A DNA stretch of 6,316 nucleotides from Treponema sp. Its GTDB lineage: Bacteria; Spirochaetota; Spirochaetia; Treponematales; UBA12059. The DNA is taken from NCBI GenBank assembly GCA_012517645.1, contig JAAYUR010000127.1, positions 1 to 6,316 on the forward strand. Reading direction: 5' to 3'. The position numbers and the translations under genes are program-made. The notes under the pieces are model-generated. The model saw nothing but the letters and a program-made list of their open reading frames with translations. It did no database searches and had not been told where the DNA came from. Shown here one piece after another: positions 1 through 5,992 of this stretch (positions are counted from its first letter, which is position 1; each line of letters begins with the position of its first letter).

Positions 1-748
1 CCAAGAGCTTGATGCGGTATCCGAACTTGTCCGCAAGGGCGATGTCCTGGGCGGTCACCGTGGCGATGCCCTTTCGAACTATCCGCCGGGGATCCACGTA
101 TCCCTCGAACCCCAGGGAGGCCAGGATGGCCAGTTTATACGCCGCGTCGAAGCCTTCCACGTCCGCGGAAGGATCCGCCTCGGCGTAGCCCAAGGATTGA
201 GCTTCCCTGAGAGCGTCCGCGTATTCCACACCCCGGTCCGTCATGGCGGAGAGGATGAAGTTCGTCGTGCCGTTCAAGATTCCCGTGATCCGCTCGATCG
301 TATTGGCGGTCAGCCCTTCCCGGAGAGCGCGAATGACCGGGATGCCCCCCGCTACGGACCCCTCGAAGGCGATCCGTCGGCCCGAAGCCCGGGCCGCCTC
401 GAAGATGCTGCGGCCGTGCAAGGCCAGAACCAACTTGTTCGCGGTCACCACGTCCTTGCCCGCCTCCAAGGCGGCAAGCGTGTAGGAGAGGGCGGGCTCC
501 TCTCCGCCCATAGCCTCCACGACGATCCGTATTCCCGGGTCGGAGAGAATCTCGTCCATGCTCTCCGTGAAGACGCCCGGAGGAGTCTGTACGCCCCGCT
601 TACGGGACGCGTCCCGGACCAGGATTTTCCGGACTTCGATGGGGGAGGATGCCCGGCGGGCGATCGCGTCGGCGTGCTCGTTCAGGATTCGGTATGCCCC
701 CGACCCCACGGTTCCGAAGCCGAGGATCGCGATCTCGACGGGTTTCAT
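1..748 (-). CDS. hom: Homoserine dehydrogenase, N-terminal 249 residues (partial, runs off the left edge)
   Basis: Homoserine dehydrogenase reduces aspartate-4-semialdehyde to homoserine with NAD(P)H in the cytoplasm, at the branch to threonine, methionine and isoleucine. Reading the minus strand from 748 gives an uninterrupted frame to the edge. Residues 6-17 hold the Rossmann nucleotide-binding motif (G10-F-G12-T-V-G15). EAMGG at 79-82 and TANK at 102-105 are family signatures, with K105 likely matching a catalytic lysine. FEGSVAGGIPVI (128-139) and GILNGTTNFIL (156-166) follow. The segment around E190, D201 and K205 has the spacing of the substrate-binding and catalytic residues described for the yeast enzyme (E208, D219, K223). 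Family members have about 350-440 residues, so the rest of the catalytic domain and any regulatory ACT domain lie outside the window. I chose ATG 748 because GAGAGG lies 6 nt upstream (755-760). An in-frame ATG at 766 would add six residues and has no good ribosome site. No aspartokinase fusion is present at the N-terminus. Confidence 0.96.
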   Translation of the reverse strand, partial: MKPVEIAILGFGTVGSGAYRILNEHADAIARRASSPIEVRKILVRDASRKRGVQTPPGVFTESMDEILSDPGIRIVVEAMGGEEPALSYTLAALEAGKDVVTANKLVLALHGRSIFEAARASGRRIAFEGSVAGGIPVIRALREGLTANTIERITGILNGTTNFILSAMTDRGVEYADALREAQSLGYAEADPSADVEGFDAAYKLAILASLGFEGYVDPRRIVRKGIATVTAQDIALADKFGYRIKLL

Positions 749-769
749 CCGCTGCCTCTCATTCATGTC

Positions 770-788
770 GTATCGCCCGCCGCGATAC
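770..788. promoter_or_regulatory. Perfect 7-bp inverted repeat in the homoserine dehydrogenase leader (operator or RNA hairpin)
   Basis: GTATCGC and GCGATAC are perfect inverted copies separated by CCGCC. The element sits just downstream of the predicted start of transcription (about 799) and 10 nt before the GAGAGG ribosome site of the minus-strand gene. That position would suit a repressor operator or a leader hairpin. Which of the two it is, if either, cannot be told from one copy. Confidence 0.35.
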
Positions 789-805
789 ACGCGAGCGCCG
801 GATCG

Positions 806-835
806 ATTCTACGGGAAGAAGCAAGCTAGGATCAA
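806..835 (-). promoter_or_regulatory. Predicted promoter of the homoserine dehydrogenase gene
   Basis: On the minus strand, TTGATC (830-835) and TAGAAT (806-811) are separated by 18 nt, close to the sigma-70 consensus TTGACA/TATAAT. Transcription would begin near 799, giving a leader of about 50 nt that contains the inverted repeat at 770-788 and the GAGAGG ribosome site. This is pattern matching only; no start site is known. Confidence 0.5.
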
Positions 836-900
836 GGGGAGGGGACGCACCGTGCAACCGCGGCCACCGGCCGTTCTGGCGTCGCTCGGCCCGAGTCTTG

Positions 901-906
901 TATACT
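901..906 (+). promoter_or_regulatory. -10-like TATACT placed for a leaderless mRNA of the VF530-type gene
   Basis: TATACT matches the -10 consensus at 5 of 6 positions and lies exactly 6 nt before the ATG at 913. Transcription starting about 7 nt after the hexamer would begin at the A of the start codon. No Shine-Dalgarno sequence precedes the ATG (GCCTCC), and no strong -35 is visible. The same geometry recurs before the next two genes. Confidence 0.5.
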
Positions 907-912
907 GCCTCC

Positions 913-1215
913 ATGCCCGAGGACCAGCCCAACAACCCCCTCCACGGCCTGACCCTGGAGGCCATCCTCCGCCTCCTGGTCGAGAAGTACGGCTGGGAGG
1001 GACTCGCCGAGCGCATCCCCGTGCGCTGTTTTTCCATGGATCCAAGCATCAAGTCCAGCCTGGCCTTCCTGCGCCGGACCCCCTGGGCCCGGGCCAAGGT
1101 CGAGGCGCTCTACCTCGGCCGGCTACGGCCCCGGCGGAAGGGGCGGGGGCCGAAACCCGGAGTCGGCGGGCCCGGGCCGGGCGCGGGGCGCCACAGGGAC
1201 GCTTCCACAGGGTGA
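913..1215 (+). CDS. VF530/DUF2132 family small protein
   Basis: This 100-residue protein carries the conserved VF530 (DUF2132) block at about residues 6-68: NNPLHGLTLE, then LVEKYGWEGLAERIPVRCF, then DPSIKSSLAFLRRTPWAR and KVEALYL. The founding member, VF530 from Vibrio (Aliivibrio) fischeri, has a solved structure and is described as DNA-binding, but the physiological role of the family is not established. Usual members have about 70-80 residues. Here a basic, Gly/Pro-rich tail follows at 69-100, which may be disordered and may add nucleic-acid affinity (inference). The start at 913 is set by the beginning of the conserved block; longer in-frame extensions upstream would translate the intergenic region and the promoter of the divergent gene. 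The protein is cytoplasmic, with no signal peptide or membrane segment. The gene is divergent from homoserine dehydrogenase and probably transcribed alone and leaderless. Confidence 0.9.
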   Translation: MPEDQPNNPLHGLTLEAILRLLVEKYGWEGLAERIPVRCFSMDPSIKSSLAFLRRTPWARAKVEALYLGRLRPRRKGRGPKPGVGGPGPGAGRHRDASTG

Positions 1216-1320
1216 AGGACCCGCCAATCCCGAGAACCTAGCCGTGGCCCGACGGGGACGCCGCGGGCGGCCATCTTCATGAGGCGGGCCGCGGTTCTTT
1301 CCGAGCCGCCCCGCTTTCGA

Positions 1321-1326
1321 TATATT
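1321..1326 (+). promoter_or_regulatory. -10-like TATATT placed for a leaderless mRNA of the MFS-DUF1801 gene
   Basis: TATATT (5 of 6 consensus positions) ends 6 nt before the ATG at 1333. The intervening CTCCCA has no ribosome-binding character, and no clear -35 is visible at the usual distance. This supports 1333 as the start rather than the in-frame ATG at 1279, which would leave the hexamer inside the coding region. Confidence 0.5.
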
Positions 1327-1332
1327 CTCCCA

Positions 1333-3045
1333 ATGCTTGAATCCGAACCCCCTGCTTCGACGACGATCCCGGGCGGCTGGAAGCGAAACGTAGCCGTCTT
1401 CCTGACCAGCCAAGCTCTGTCCCTCTTCGGGTCGGCCCTCGTGCAGTACGCCCTGATGTGGCACATAACCCTGACGACAAAGTCCGGGGCCATGATGGCG
1501 TTGATGATCATCCTGGGATTCCTGCCGACCTTCCTCCTGTCTCCCTTCGCGGGGGTTTTCGCGGACCGTCATGACCGCGAGCGGATCATCATGATGGCCG
1601 ACGCGGGGAGTGCCCTGGCGACCCTGTTCCTGGCCCTGGTCTACGCGAGGGGAGGGGAGGCCATCGGCCTGCTCCTGCTGGTGTCCGCGATCCGATCCGT
1701 TGGCCAGGCCTTCCACATGCCCGCGGTGGGCGCCTTTCTGCCCCAGATGGTCCCCCCGGAGTCCCTGATGCGGGTCAACGCGGTGAACGGGTCCGTCCAA
1801 TCCGCCCTGTCCTTCGCCGCGCCCGTGGCGGCCGGGGCCCTCCTGAGCCTGGCCCCCTTCCAGGTCATCCTGTTCGTGGACGTGTCCACCGCCTCCCTGG
1901 CGGTGGGGCTCCTGGCCCTGTTCCTGCGCGTCCCGCCCCACGCCAAGGCCTCCCACCCCCAGTCCACGGGCTACTTCGAGGACCTGAAGCTGGGCTTCCG
2001 GTACGTCCGGGACCACCGATACCTCGTGGGCTTCTTCGTGTACATGGCCCTGCTCTTCTTCCTGATCGCCCCGGCCGCCTTCCTGACCCCCCTCCAGACG
2101 GCCCGGACCTACGGGCCCGAAGTCTGGCGCCTGACGGCCCTGGAGATCGCATTTTCCGCGGGGATGACGGCGGGAGGGGCCCTGCTGGCGGCGATCCGCG
2201 GGTTCCGGAACCGGATGATCACCGTTGTCGCGTCGACCCTCGCGATGGCCCTCTGCACCGCCGCCCTGGGTCTGGCCCCTTCCTTCTGGGTCTATATCGG
2301 GTTCATGGTCCTATTCGGGTTCGCGATCCCGTACTTCAACACCCCCCTTGCGACCCTGCTCCAGGAGCACGTGGAGCCGGATTACCTGGGAAGGGTGTTC
2401 AGCATCAATTCCATGATCTCCTCGTCCATGATGCCCGTCGGGATGCTCGCCTTCGGTCCTTTGGGGGATCTGGTACGGATCGAGATCCTGCTGATCGGGA
2501 CGGGGGTCGCGATCGCGGCCCTGGGGATCGGGGTGCTCATGAGCCGTACCCTCATGGAGATGGGGGAGCCCGTTCCGTCCCTGAAGGCGTCGATGGAAGC
2601 GGCGCCCGATCCCGCCGGGGCGTCCGCGCCCGGCGCACCGCCCGACGTCACCGCGCCGGAGGGCAAGGGCGGGAGTCCCGGCATCGATCCGGGGACCGCG
2701 GCGGTGGACGCGTTCATCGCGGGGTATCCCCCGAAGACGCGCGGGCTGCTCGAGGAGCTGCGGGCCCTGATCCGGGAGAACGCCCCGGGAGCTGCAGAGA
2801 AGATCTCCTACGGCATCCCCACCTTTACCCTGAACGGCAACCTGGTGCATTTCTCCGGCTACGAGCGGCACATCGGCTTCTACCCCGGATCCGAGGGGAT
2901 CTCCGCCTTCGAGGCCGAGCTGGCCGGGTACAAGCGCGCGAAGGGTTCCGTCCGGTTCCCGGTCGACCGGCCCCTTCCCCGGGACCTGATCGCCCGGATC
3001 GTGCGGTTCCGGGTCGGACAGAACCGGGCGAAGCAGAAGCGGTAG
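1333..3045 (+). CDS. MFS exporter with a C-terminal DUF1801 (frataxin-like, YdhG-type) domain
   Basis: This 570-residue inner-membrane protein has two parts. Residues about 15-405 form a Major Facilitator Superfamily carrier with about 12 hydrophobic segments. It begins at WKRNVAVFLTSQALSLFGSAL, as in exporters related to EntS or macrolide-efflux proteins, and has a loop 2-3 motif-A variant (G74-V-F-A-D78-R79-H-D-R82). Residues 406-456 are an Ala/Pro/Gly-rich linker. Residues 457-570 match DUF1801: a helical start AVDAFIAGYPP, then EKISYGIPTFTLNGNLVHFSGY, HIGFYPG and a basic C-terminus. Bacillus subtilis YdhG (Fra), a DUF1801 protein, is reported as a frataxin-like iron chaperone. Ordinary MFS carriers end near residue 400-420, so the extra domain is a true fusion in one open frame with no frameshift. 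By topology the tail should be cytoplasmic. The substrate is unknown. ATG 1333 was preferred over ATG 1279 because of the TATATT placement and the lack of a ribosome site at either. Spacing of 117 nt upstream and 85 nt downstream argues against tight operon coupling. Confidence 0.88.
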   Translation: MLESEPPASTTIPGGWKRNVAVFLTSQALSLFGSALVQYALMWHITLTTKSGAMMALMIILGFLPTFLLSPFAGVFADRHDRERIIMMADAGSALATLFLALVYARGGEAIGLLLLVSAIRSVGQAFHMPAVGAFLPQMVPPESLMRVNAVNGSVQSALSFAAPVAAGALLSLAPFQVILFVDVSTASLAVGLLALFLRVPPHAKASHPQSTGYFEDLKLGFRYVRDHRYLVGFFVYMALLFFLIAPAAFLTPLQTARTYGPEVWRLTALEIAFSAGMTAGGALLAAIRGFRNRMITVVASTLAMALCTAALGLAPSFWVYIGFMVLFGFAIPYFNTPLATLLQEHVEPDYLGRVFSINSMISSSMMPVGMLAFGPLGDLVRIEILLIGTGVAIAALGIGVLMSRTLMEMGEPVPSLKASMEAAPDPAGASAPGAPPDVTAPEGKGGSPGIDPGTAAVDAFIAGYPPKTRGLLEELRALIRENAPGAAEKISYGIPTFTLNGNLVHFSGYERHIGFYPGSEGISAFEAELAGYKRAKGSVRFPVDRPLPRDLIARIVRFRVGQNRAKQKR

Positions 3046-3118
3046 GGGGCGGGTCGAACCAGGATCGCCCGGAGGTCAGGTCAAGGCACGGCACTGGATC
3101 AAGACCGGTATCCGAGGC

Positions 3119-3124
3119 CATACT
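3119..3124 (+). promoter_or_regulatory. -10-like CATACT placed for a leaderless mRNA of the second MFS gene
   Basis: CATACT (4 of 6 consensus positions, keeping the key A at position 2 and T at position 6) lies exactly 6 nt before the ATG at 3131. CCCGCC separates them, with no Shine-Dalgarno sequence. Alone this would be weak; its weight comes from the identical spacing before the two preceding genes. Confidence 0.42.
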
Positions 3125-3130
3125 CCCGCC

Positions 3131-4522
3131 ATGCCTGAACAGCCTCCGCCCGCCGCCGCGCGGCCTTCCGCATCAAGCCTCCTTGCCCTCGGGATGGCCT
3201 ATCTCGCGAGCTTTCCCCGCCCCGTCTGGTACCTCGTCGCGGCCACCTTCGTGGAGTCCTGCGGCCGTTTCATGGTGATCCCCTATCTCAGCCTGTACAT
3301 GCGGGATGTCGGGGTGGGCCTGGGCACCCTGGGCCTGGTCCTGGGTGCGGCCCCCGTGGCCAACGTCGTATTCGGAGCCTGGGGCGGCCAGCTTTCGGAC
3401 CGGTGGGGCCGCAAGCCAGTCCAAATCCTGGGTGTCACGGCCAGCGGGCTTTCGATGTTCGGCTTCGCCTTCGCGGGTCCCCGCCCGGTTTTCCTCGCGG
3501 TGCTCAACTTCATGAACGGGATGACCCGGACCTTCTACCGGCCGGCGACGAGCGCAGCCCTTTCCGACCTCTGTCCCCCGGAGCGAAGGTCCGAGGCCTT
3601 CGCCCTGAACCGCATCGCCCTGAACGCCGCCTTCGGCCTGGGGCCCGTCGCTGGGGTGGCCCTATTCCAGTCCTCGCCGCGGGCGGGATTCATTATTGGA
3701 GGGCTTTTTAACTTGGCGGTGGGCCTGTATATCGCCCTTGTGGTTCCCGAGTCGGCTCCCTGCCATATCGGAAAGGCTCTGCGGGGGGCTGGGAAGACCG
3801 AATTAAACGATATTCCGGGCGCCCAAGCTAATATTGGGGACAGAGCCGGGGACATAGTTGGTACCAGGGACAGAGCTGGTGCAAGAGACAGAGCTGGGGA
3901 CAGAGCTGGGGACAGAGCTCCAAAAAAATCCGCTTGGACGGAAATCGCCCGGGACGCGGGGTTCTGTGTCTGGACCGCGGGTATGACCCTTGTCTGGGGC
4001 GCCTACGATCTCATCCAGAGCTTCCTGCCCCTCCACTTCCGCGAGACCGGCACGGACCTCTGGACCTACGGGGCGATCCTTTCCATGAACGCCTTCATTT
4101 GCGTAACCGCCCAGCTGCCCCTCTCCCGCCGGCTCAGGGCATCGTCGATCGCCCCCTCCGCGGCCTGGTCCAAGGCGGCCTTCGCGGCGGGATTCCTCGG
4201 TTTCGCCTTCCTCCGTTCCCCGGCGCTTCTCCTGGCTTCCATGCTGATCCTGAGCATGGGGGAGGTCTGGGGTTCCGCGGTCCAGGTCCGCTACATACCT
4301 GAGCACGCCCGGCCGGCCCTCCTGGGGCGCTACATGGGCCTTTCCATGGTCAGCGAGCTCGGCCGGGGAATCGCCGCCCCGGCCGCGGGCTTCCTGATGG
4401 GAGCCGCGGGGGGCGAGGCGGTCTTCCTAATGGCCGCGGCCTTCTCCGTCGGAGGGGGAGTCCTGCTGTACCTATCCGGGAAGGCTCAGGACAGGCGGAA
4501 GGGTCCTGCGGGCCGAGCCTAG
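3131..4522 (+). CDS. MFS transporter with a repeat-bearing central loop
   Basis: This 463-residue inner-membrane protein of the Major Facilitator Superfamily has about 12 hydrophobic segments and a near-canonical motif A in loop 2-3 (G86-Q-L-S-D90-R-W-G-R-K95). Family members usually have about 400 residues. Much of the excess is the loop between segments 6 and 7 (about residues 209-275), which contains a hydrophilic Gly-Asp-Arg-Ala repeat stretch at 236-263. That loop uses codons unlike the rest of the gene: six AGA and one AGG arginine codons in the repeats, with ATT, AAT and TTA just upstream. The remainder strongly prefers G/C-ending codons. Segment 7 resumes cleanly at GFCVWTAGMTLVWG, so the frame is intact and both halves look functional. 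The general family is that of proton-driven multidrug or metabolite exporters; the substrate is unknown. It shares little beyond the fold with the preceding MFS protein, so the pair does not look like a recent duplication. Confidence 0.88.
   Translation: MPEQPPPAAARPSASSLLALGMAYLASFPRPVWYLVAATFVESCGRFMVIPYLSLYMRDVGVGLGTLGLVLGAAPVANVVFGAWGGQLSDRWGRKPVQILGVTASGLSMFGFAFAGPRPVFLAVLNFMNGMTRTFYRPATSAALSDLCPPERRSEAFALNRIALNAAFGLGPVAGVALFQSSPRAGFIIGGLFNLAVGLYIALVVPESAPCHIGKALRGAGKTELNDIPGAQANIGDRAGDIVGTRDRAGARDRAGDRAGDRAPKKSAWTEIARDAGFCVWTAGMTLVWGAYDLIQSFLPLHFRETGTDLWTYGAILSMNAFICVTAQLPLSRRLRASSIAPSAAWSKAAFAAGFLGFAFLRSPALLLASMLILSMGEVWGSAVQVRYIPEHARPALLGRYMGLSMVSELGRGIAAPAAGFLMGAAGGEAVFLMAAAFSVGGGVLLYLSGKAQDRRKGPAGRA
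3837..3920 (+). repeat. Tandem GGGACAGAGCTG-type repeats, 12- and 18-bp units, inside the MFS gene
   Basis: Six units follow each other without gaps, of 12, 18, 18, 12, 12 and 12 bp. The 12-bp unit is GGGACAGAGCTG with small variations. The two 18-bp units carry an extra GGTACCA or GGTGCAA-like end. All lengths are multiples of three, so the 84-bp array is translated as GDRA, GDIVGT, RDRAGA, RDRA, GDRA, GDRA without breaking the transporter frame. An A/T-richer stretch (about 3800-3836) precedes it. Confidence 0.9.
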
Positions 4523-4592
4523 GATCGCGAGCCCGAAACTCGAATACCTTCGGCCCTTGGGCGTTCATACTCCGAAATCCTCGGCAGGATCC

Positions 4593-4621
4593 TTGACCGC
4601 TCTACGGGGACAATCGATACT
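4593..4621 (+). promoter_or_regulatory. Predicted promoter of the secreted-protein gene
   Basis: TTGACC (4593-4598) and GATACT (4616-4621) are separated by exactly 17 nt, a good sigma-70-type arrangement. Transcription would begin near 4628, leaving a leader of about 19 nt that contains the AGGAGG ribosome site. This gene therefore follows the conventional mode, unlike the three plus-strand genes before it. Confidence 0.6.
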
Positions 4622-4646
4622 TTTTTACAAACTCAGGAGGAATACC

Positions 4647-5837
4647 ATGTATAAACGTCCATGCCGCGTCCTGTTCCTGCCCTTCGCCTTGGTCCTCGCC
4701 TTTGTCGGACCGCTTTCCGCGCAGGCAAAACTACCCGGTGGGGTCACTAGCCGCCTCGGTAAGATCGAGGCCTACCTCAAGAGCACCGAGGCGCGCATCC
4801 AGAACGGCTCCAACAACCGGAACGATCTGGACATGGCCATCGAGCTCATGAAGGAGATCAAGAAGTCCTATCCCGAGACCGCTTCCCATCCCGACGTCCT
4901 GGCCGCGGAAAAGCGGATCGCCGAGGTGGAAGCCGCCCTGGCGGCGGCCCTGACCGGCAAGGCCCAGGCCAAGGCCGCCTCCACGGTCAGCGCGGCCGCG
5001 AGTGAACAGGTCCTGGTCGATTGGGCGAAGCGGCTGGCGGAATACAAGCCCGACGGACGGCCCGGCTCGAAGGGCTTGTTCGGCATTCCAACCGAAGACA
5101 TCGACCAGCTCCTGGCCCAGAAACCGAATTACGAGAAGGCCAAGGTCGTCTATGCCGAGTTCCTGGCCTCCGGCATGGACAAGGACGCCCACCCGGAGCT
5201 TCGGCAGGCCGAGTACGACATCAAGGTCGGAATACTCAACTACGAACGGAGCCGCGAACGGATTCCGGAGGAGGCGGCGGCCAAGCTGGACGAGGCCCTG
5301 GCATGGATGAACGCCCGGCAGGCGGAAGGAAAGGCGATCGCCCTGGATCCGGGCGTCAAGAAACGCGTCGACGTCCTGGTCGAGCAATCCGGCCTGCTCT
5401 TCCCCGGATCGAGCCGGACCCGCGCCCTCATCGCGAAAAAGGCCGAATTGGACAAGCGCTTGGAGGAGATGGACAAGACCATCCTGGAAAAGCGCGTGAT
5501 GTCGCCCGACGTATACAAGGGCAAGGACGCGGAGGAACTGCGCGATCTGGCCCGGACGGCGGCCCTCAAGGAAGCCCCGGGAGCCTCCGTTCTCAAGGCG
5601 AACATCACCAAGGCGGAGTGGCAGACCGAGAGCATCGTGGAGTGGACTGACAGCACGAAGACCGCTGTGCAGCACCGCGTCACCGACAGTCTCTACGCCC
5701 AGGTCGCCCTTAAACTCAAAAGCGACGTGTTCCTGTACACGGTCTACATCGGTAAAGATACGATCGGCGGCAAAGCCCTGCCGGTCGCCGCGCACGTTAT
5801 GTATAAGGATCGACTCTTGGAGGCGAATATCCGGTAG
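4647..5837 (+). CDS. Secreted, helix-rich protein of unknown function
   Basis: This 396-residue protein is not one I recognise. Residues 1-27 form a classical Sec signal peptide: basic YKR, a hydrophobic core around LFLPFALVLAFVG, and cleavage likely after AQA-27. No lipobox cysteine is present, so a periplasmic or secreted location is inferred. Residues 28 to about 330 are charged and helical, with coiled-coil-like stretches near 30-110 and 285-330, reminiscent of helical-hairpin solenoids but without a clear TPR consensus. The last 80 or so residues, from KAEWQTESIVEW to the end, look like a small beta-rich domain. The start at 4647 is fixed by AGGAGG (4635-4640) at 6-nt spacing and by the signal peptide; an ATG-less extension upstream would include the promoter. 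Stop codon TAG lies at the edge of a 36-bp repeat copied from tRNA-Glu, so the native C-terminus may be altered. Confidence 0.82.
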   Translation: MYKRPCRVLFLPFALVLAFVGPLSAQAKLPGGVTSRLGKIEAYLKSTEARIQNGSNNRNDLDMAIELMKEIKKSYPETASHPDVLAAEKRIAEVEAALAAALTGKAQAKAASTVSAAASEQVLVDWAKRLAEYKPDGRPGSKGLFGIPTEDIDQLLAQKPNYEKAKVVYAEFLASGMDKDAHPELRQAEYDIKVGILNYERSRERIPEEAAAKLDEALAWMNARQAEGKAIALDPGVKKRVDVLVEQSGLLFPGSSRTRALIAKKAELDKRLEEMDKTILEKRVMSPDVYKGKDAEELRDLARTAALKEAPGASVLKANITKAEWQTESIVEWTDSTKTAVQHRVTDSLYAQVALKLKSDVFLYTVYIGKDTIGGKALPVAAHVMYKDRLLEANIR

Positions 5838-5850
5838 GCCGGATCGGGTT
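5829..5850 (+). terminator. Weak hairpin across the stop codon of the secreted-protein gene
   Basis: ATCCGG (5829-5834) pairs perfectly with CCGGAT (5839-5844), with the stop codon in the 4-nt loop, followed by CGGGTTTCT. The stem is only 6 bp and the T run is three, so termination here would be inefficient. It is half of the neighbouring tRNA terminator, reused through the duplication. Confidence 0.25.
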
Positions 5851-5871
5851 TCTAGCCCCTAGGGGAGTCGA
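5836..5871. repeat. 36-bp direct repeat, copy 1: duplicated tRNA-Glu 3' end plus terminator arm
   Basis: Thirty-six bases are identical to 6015-6050. Nineteen of them (5853-5871) match the 3' end of tRNA-Glu (acceptor 3' strand and 3' half of the T arm). The other 17 match the sequence just downstream of that tRNA, one arm of its terminator. Extending left, 5831-5835 matches 6010-6014 with a single difference (T for A), so similarity enters the last codons of the upstream gene. To the right, identity ends abruptly at 5872. Confidence 0.92.
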
Positions 5872-5989
5872 GTCTCCGGGCTTCGGCGTCGTGCCTCAGC
5901 CCTCCGACCCGCCTCGCCGCCTCTCGGCCCATCCTGGTCCTCGCGCTCGCCAGCTCGCGACGGCGGCTCGTGTTCGACTCCCCTGGGGC
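5855..5989. repeat. 135-bp GC-rich segment bounded by inverted copies of the tRNA-Glu 3' end
   Basis: The left end GCCCCTAGGGGAGTCGA (5855-5871) and the right end TCGACTCCCCTGGGGC (5974-5989) are inverted repeats, differing by one missing base. Both resemble the T-arm/acceptor region of tRNA-Glu. The interior (5872-5973) is very GC-rich. On the minus strand it reads open as an Arg/Ala/Glu-rich frame ending at a TAG around 5853-5855. That frame has no start codon or ribosome site, and I do not call a gene. I see no transposase. Confidence 0.6.
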
Positions 5990-5992
5990 AAT

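Noticed and set aside
197..829. Plus-strand open frames over the left 800 bases
   Set aside because: They are antisense to homoserine dehydrogenase, which has unmistakable family motifs in the opposite frame. Their translations are Arg/Gly/Pro-rich with no recognisable domain.
1279..1332. Upstream ATG adding 18 residues to the first MFS protein
   Set aside because: There is no ribosome site before it, the added residues are not typical of the family, and the TATATT hexamer would fall inside the coding region.
1123..2016. Long minus-strand open frame (297 codons) across the VF530-type and first MFS genes
   Set aside because: The translation is low-complexity Gly/Gln/His/Arg/Glu, typical of the reverse frame of a GC-rich membrane-protein gene, and it overlaps two well-supported genes.
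3837..3920. CRISPR array
   Set aside because: The units are only 12-18 bp and directly abutting, with no unique spacers, and they are translated in frame within a transporter.
913..4522. A single operon from the VF530-type gene through the second MFS gene
   Set aside because: Gaps of 117 and 85 nt, with a -10-like hexamer at the same spacing before each gene, argue for separate transcripts.
4557..4646. Upstream extension of the secreted protein
   Set aside because: It would bury the promoter and ribosome site and place 30 residues before a classical signal peptide.
4731..5795. Long minus-strand open frame (354 codons) opposite the secreted-protein gene
   Set aside because: The plus-strand gene has a promoter, AGGAGG and a signal peptide. 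The reverse frame has none of these and looks like a codon-bias shadow.
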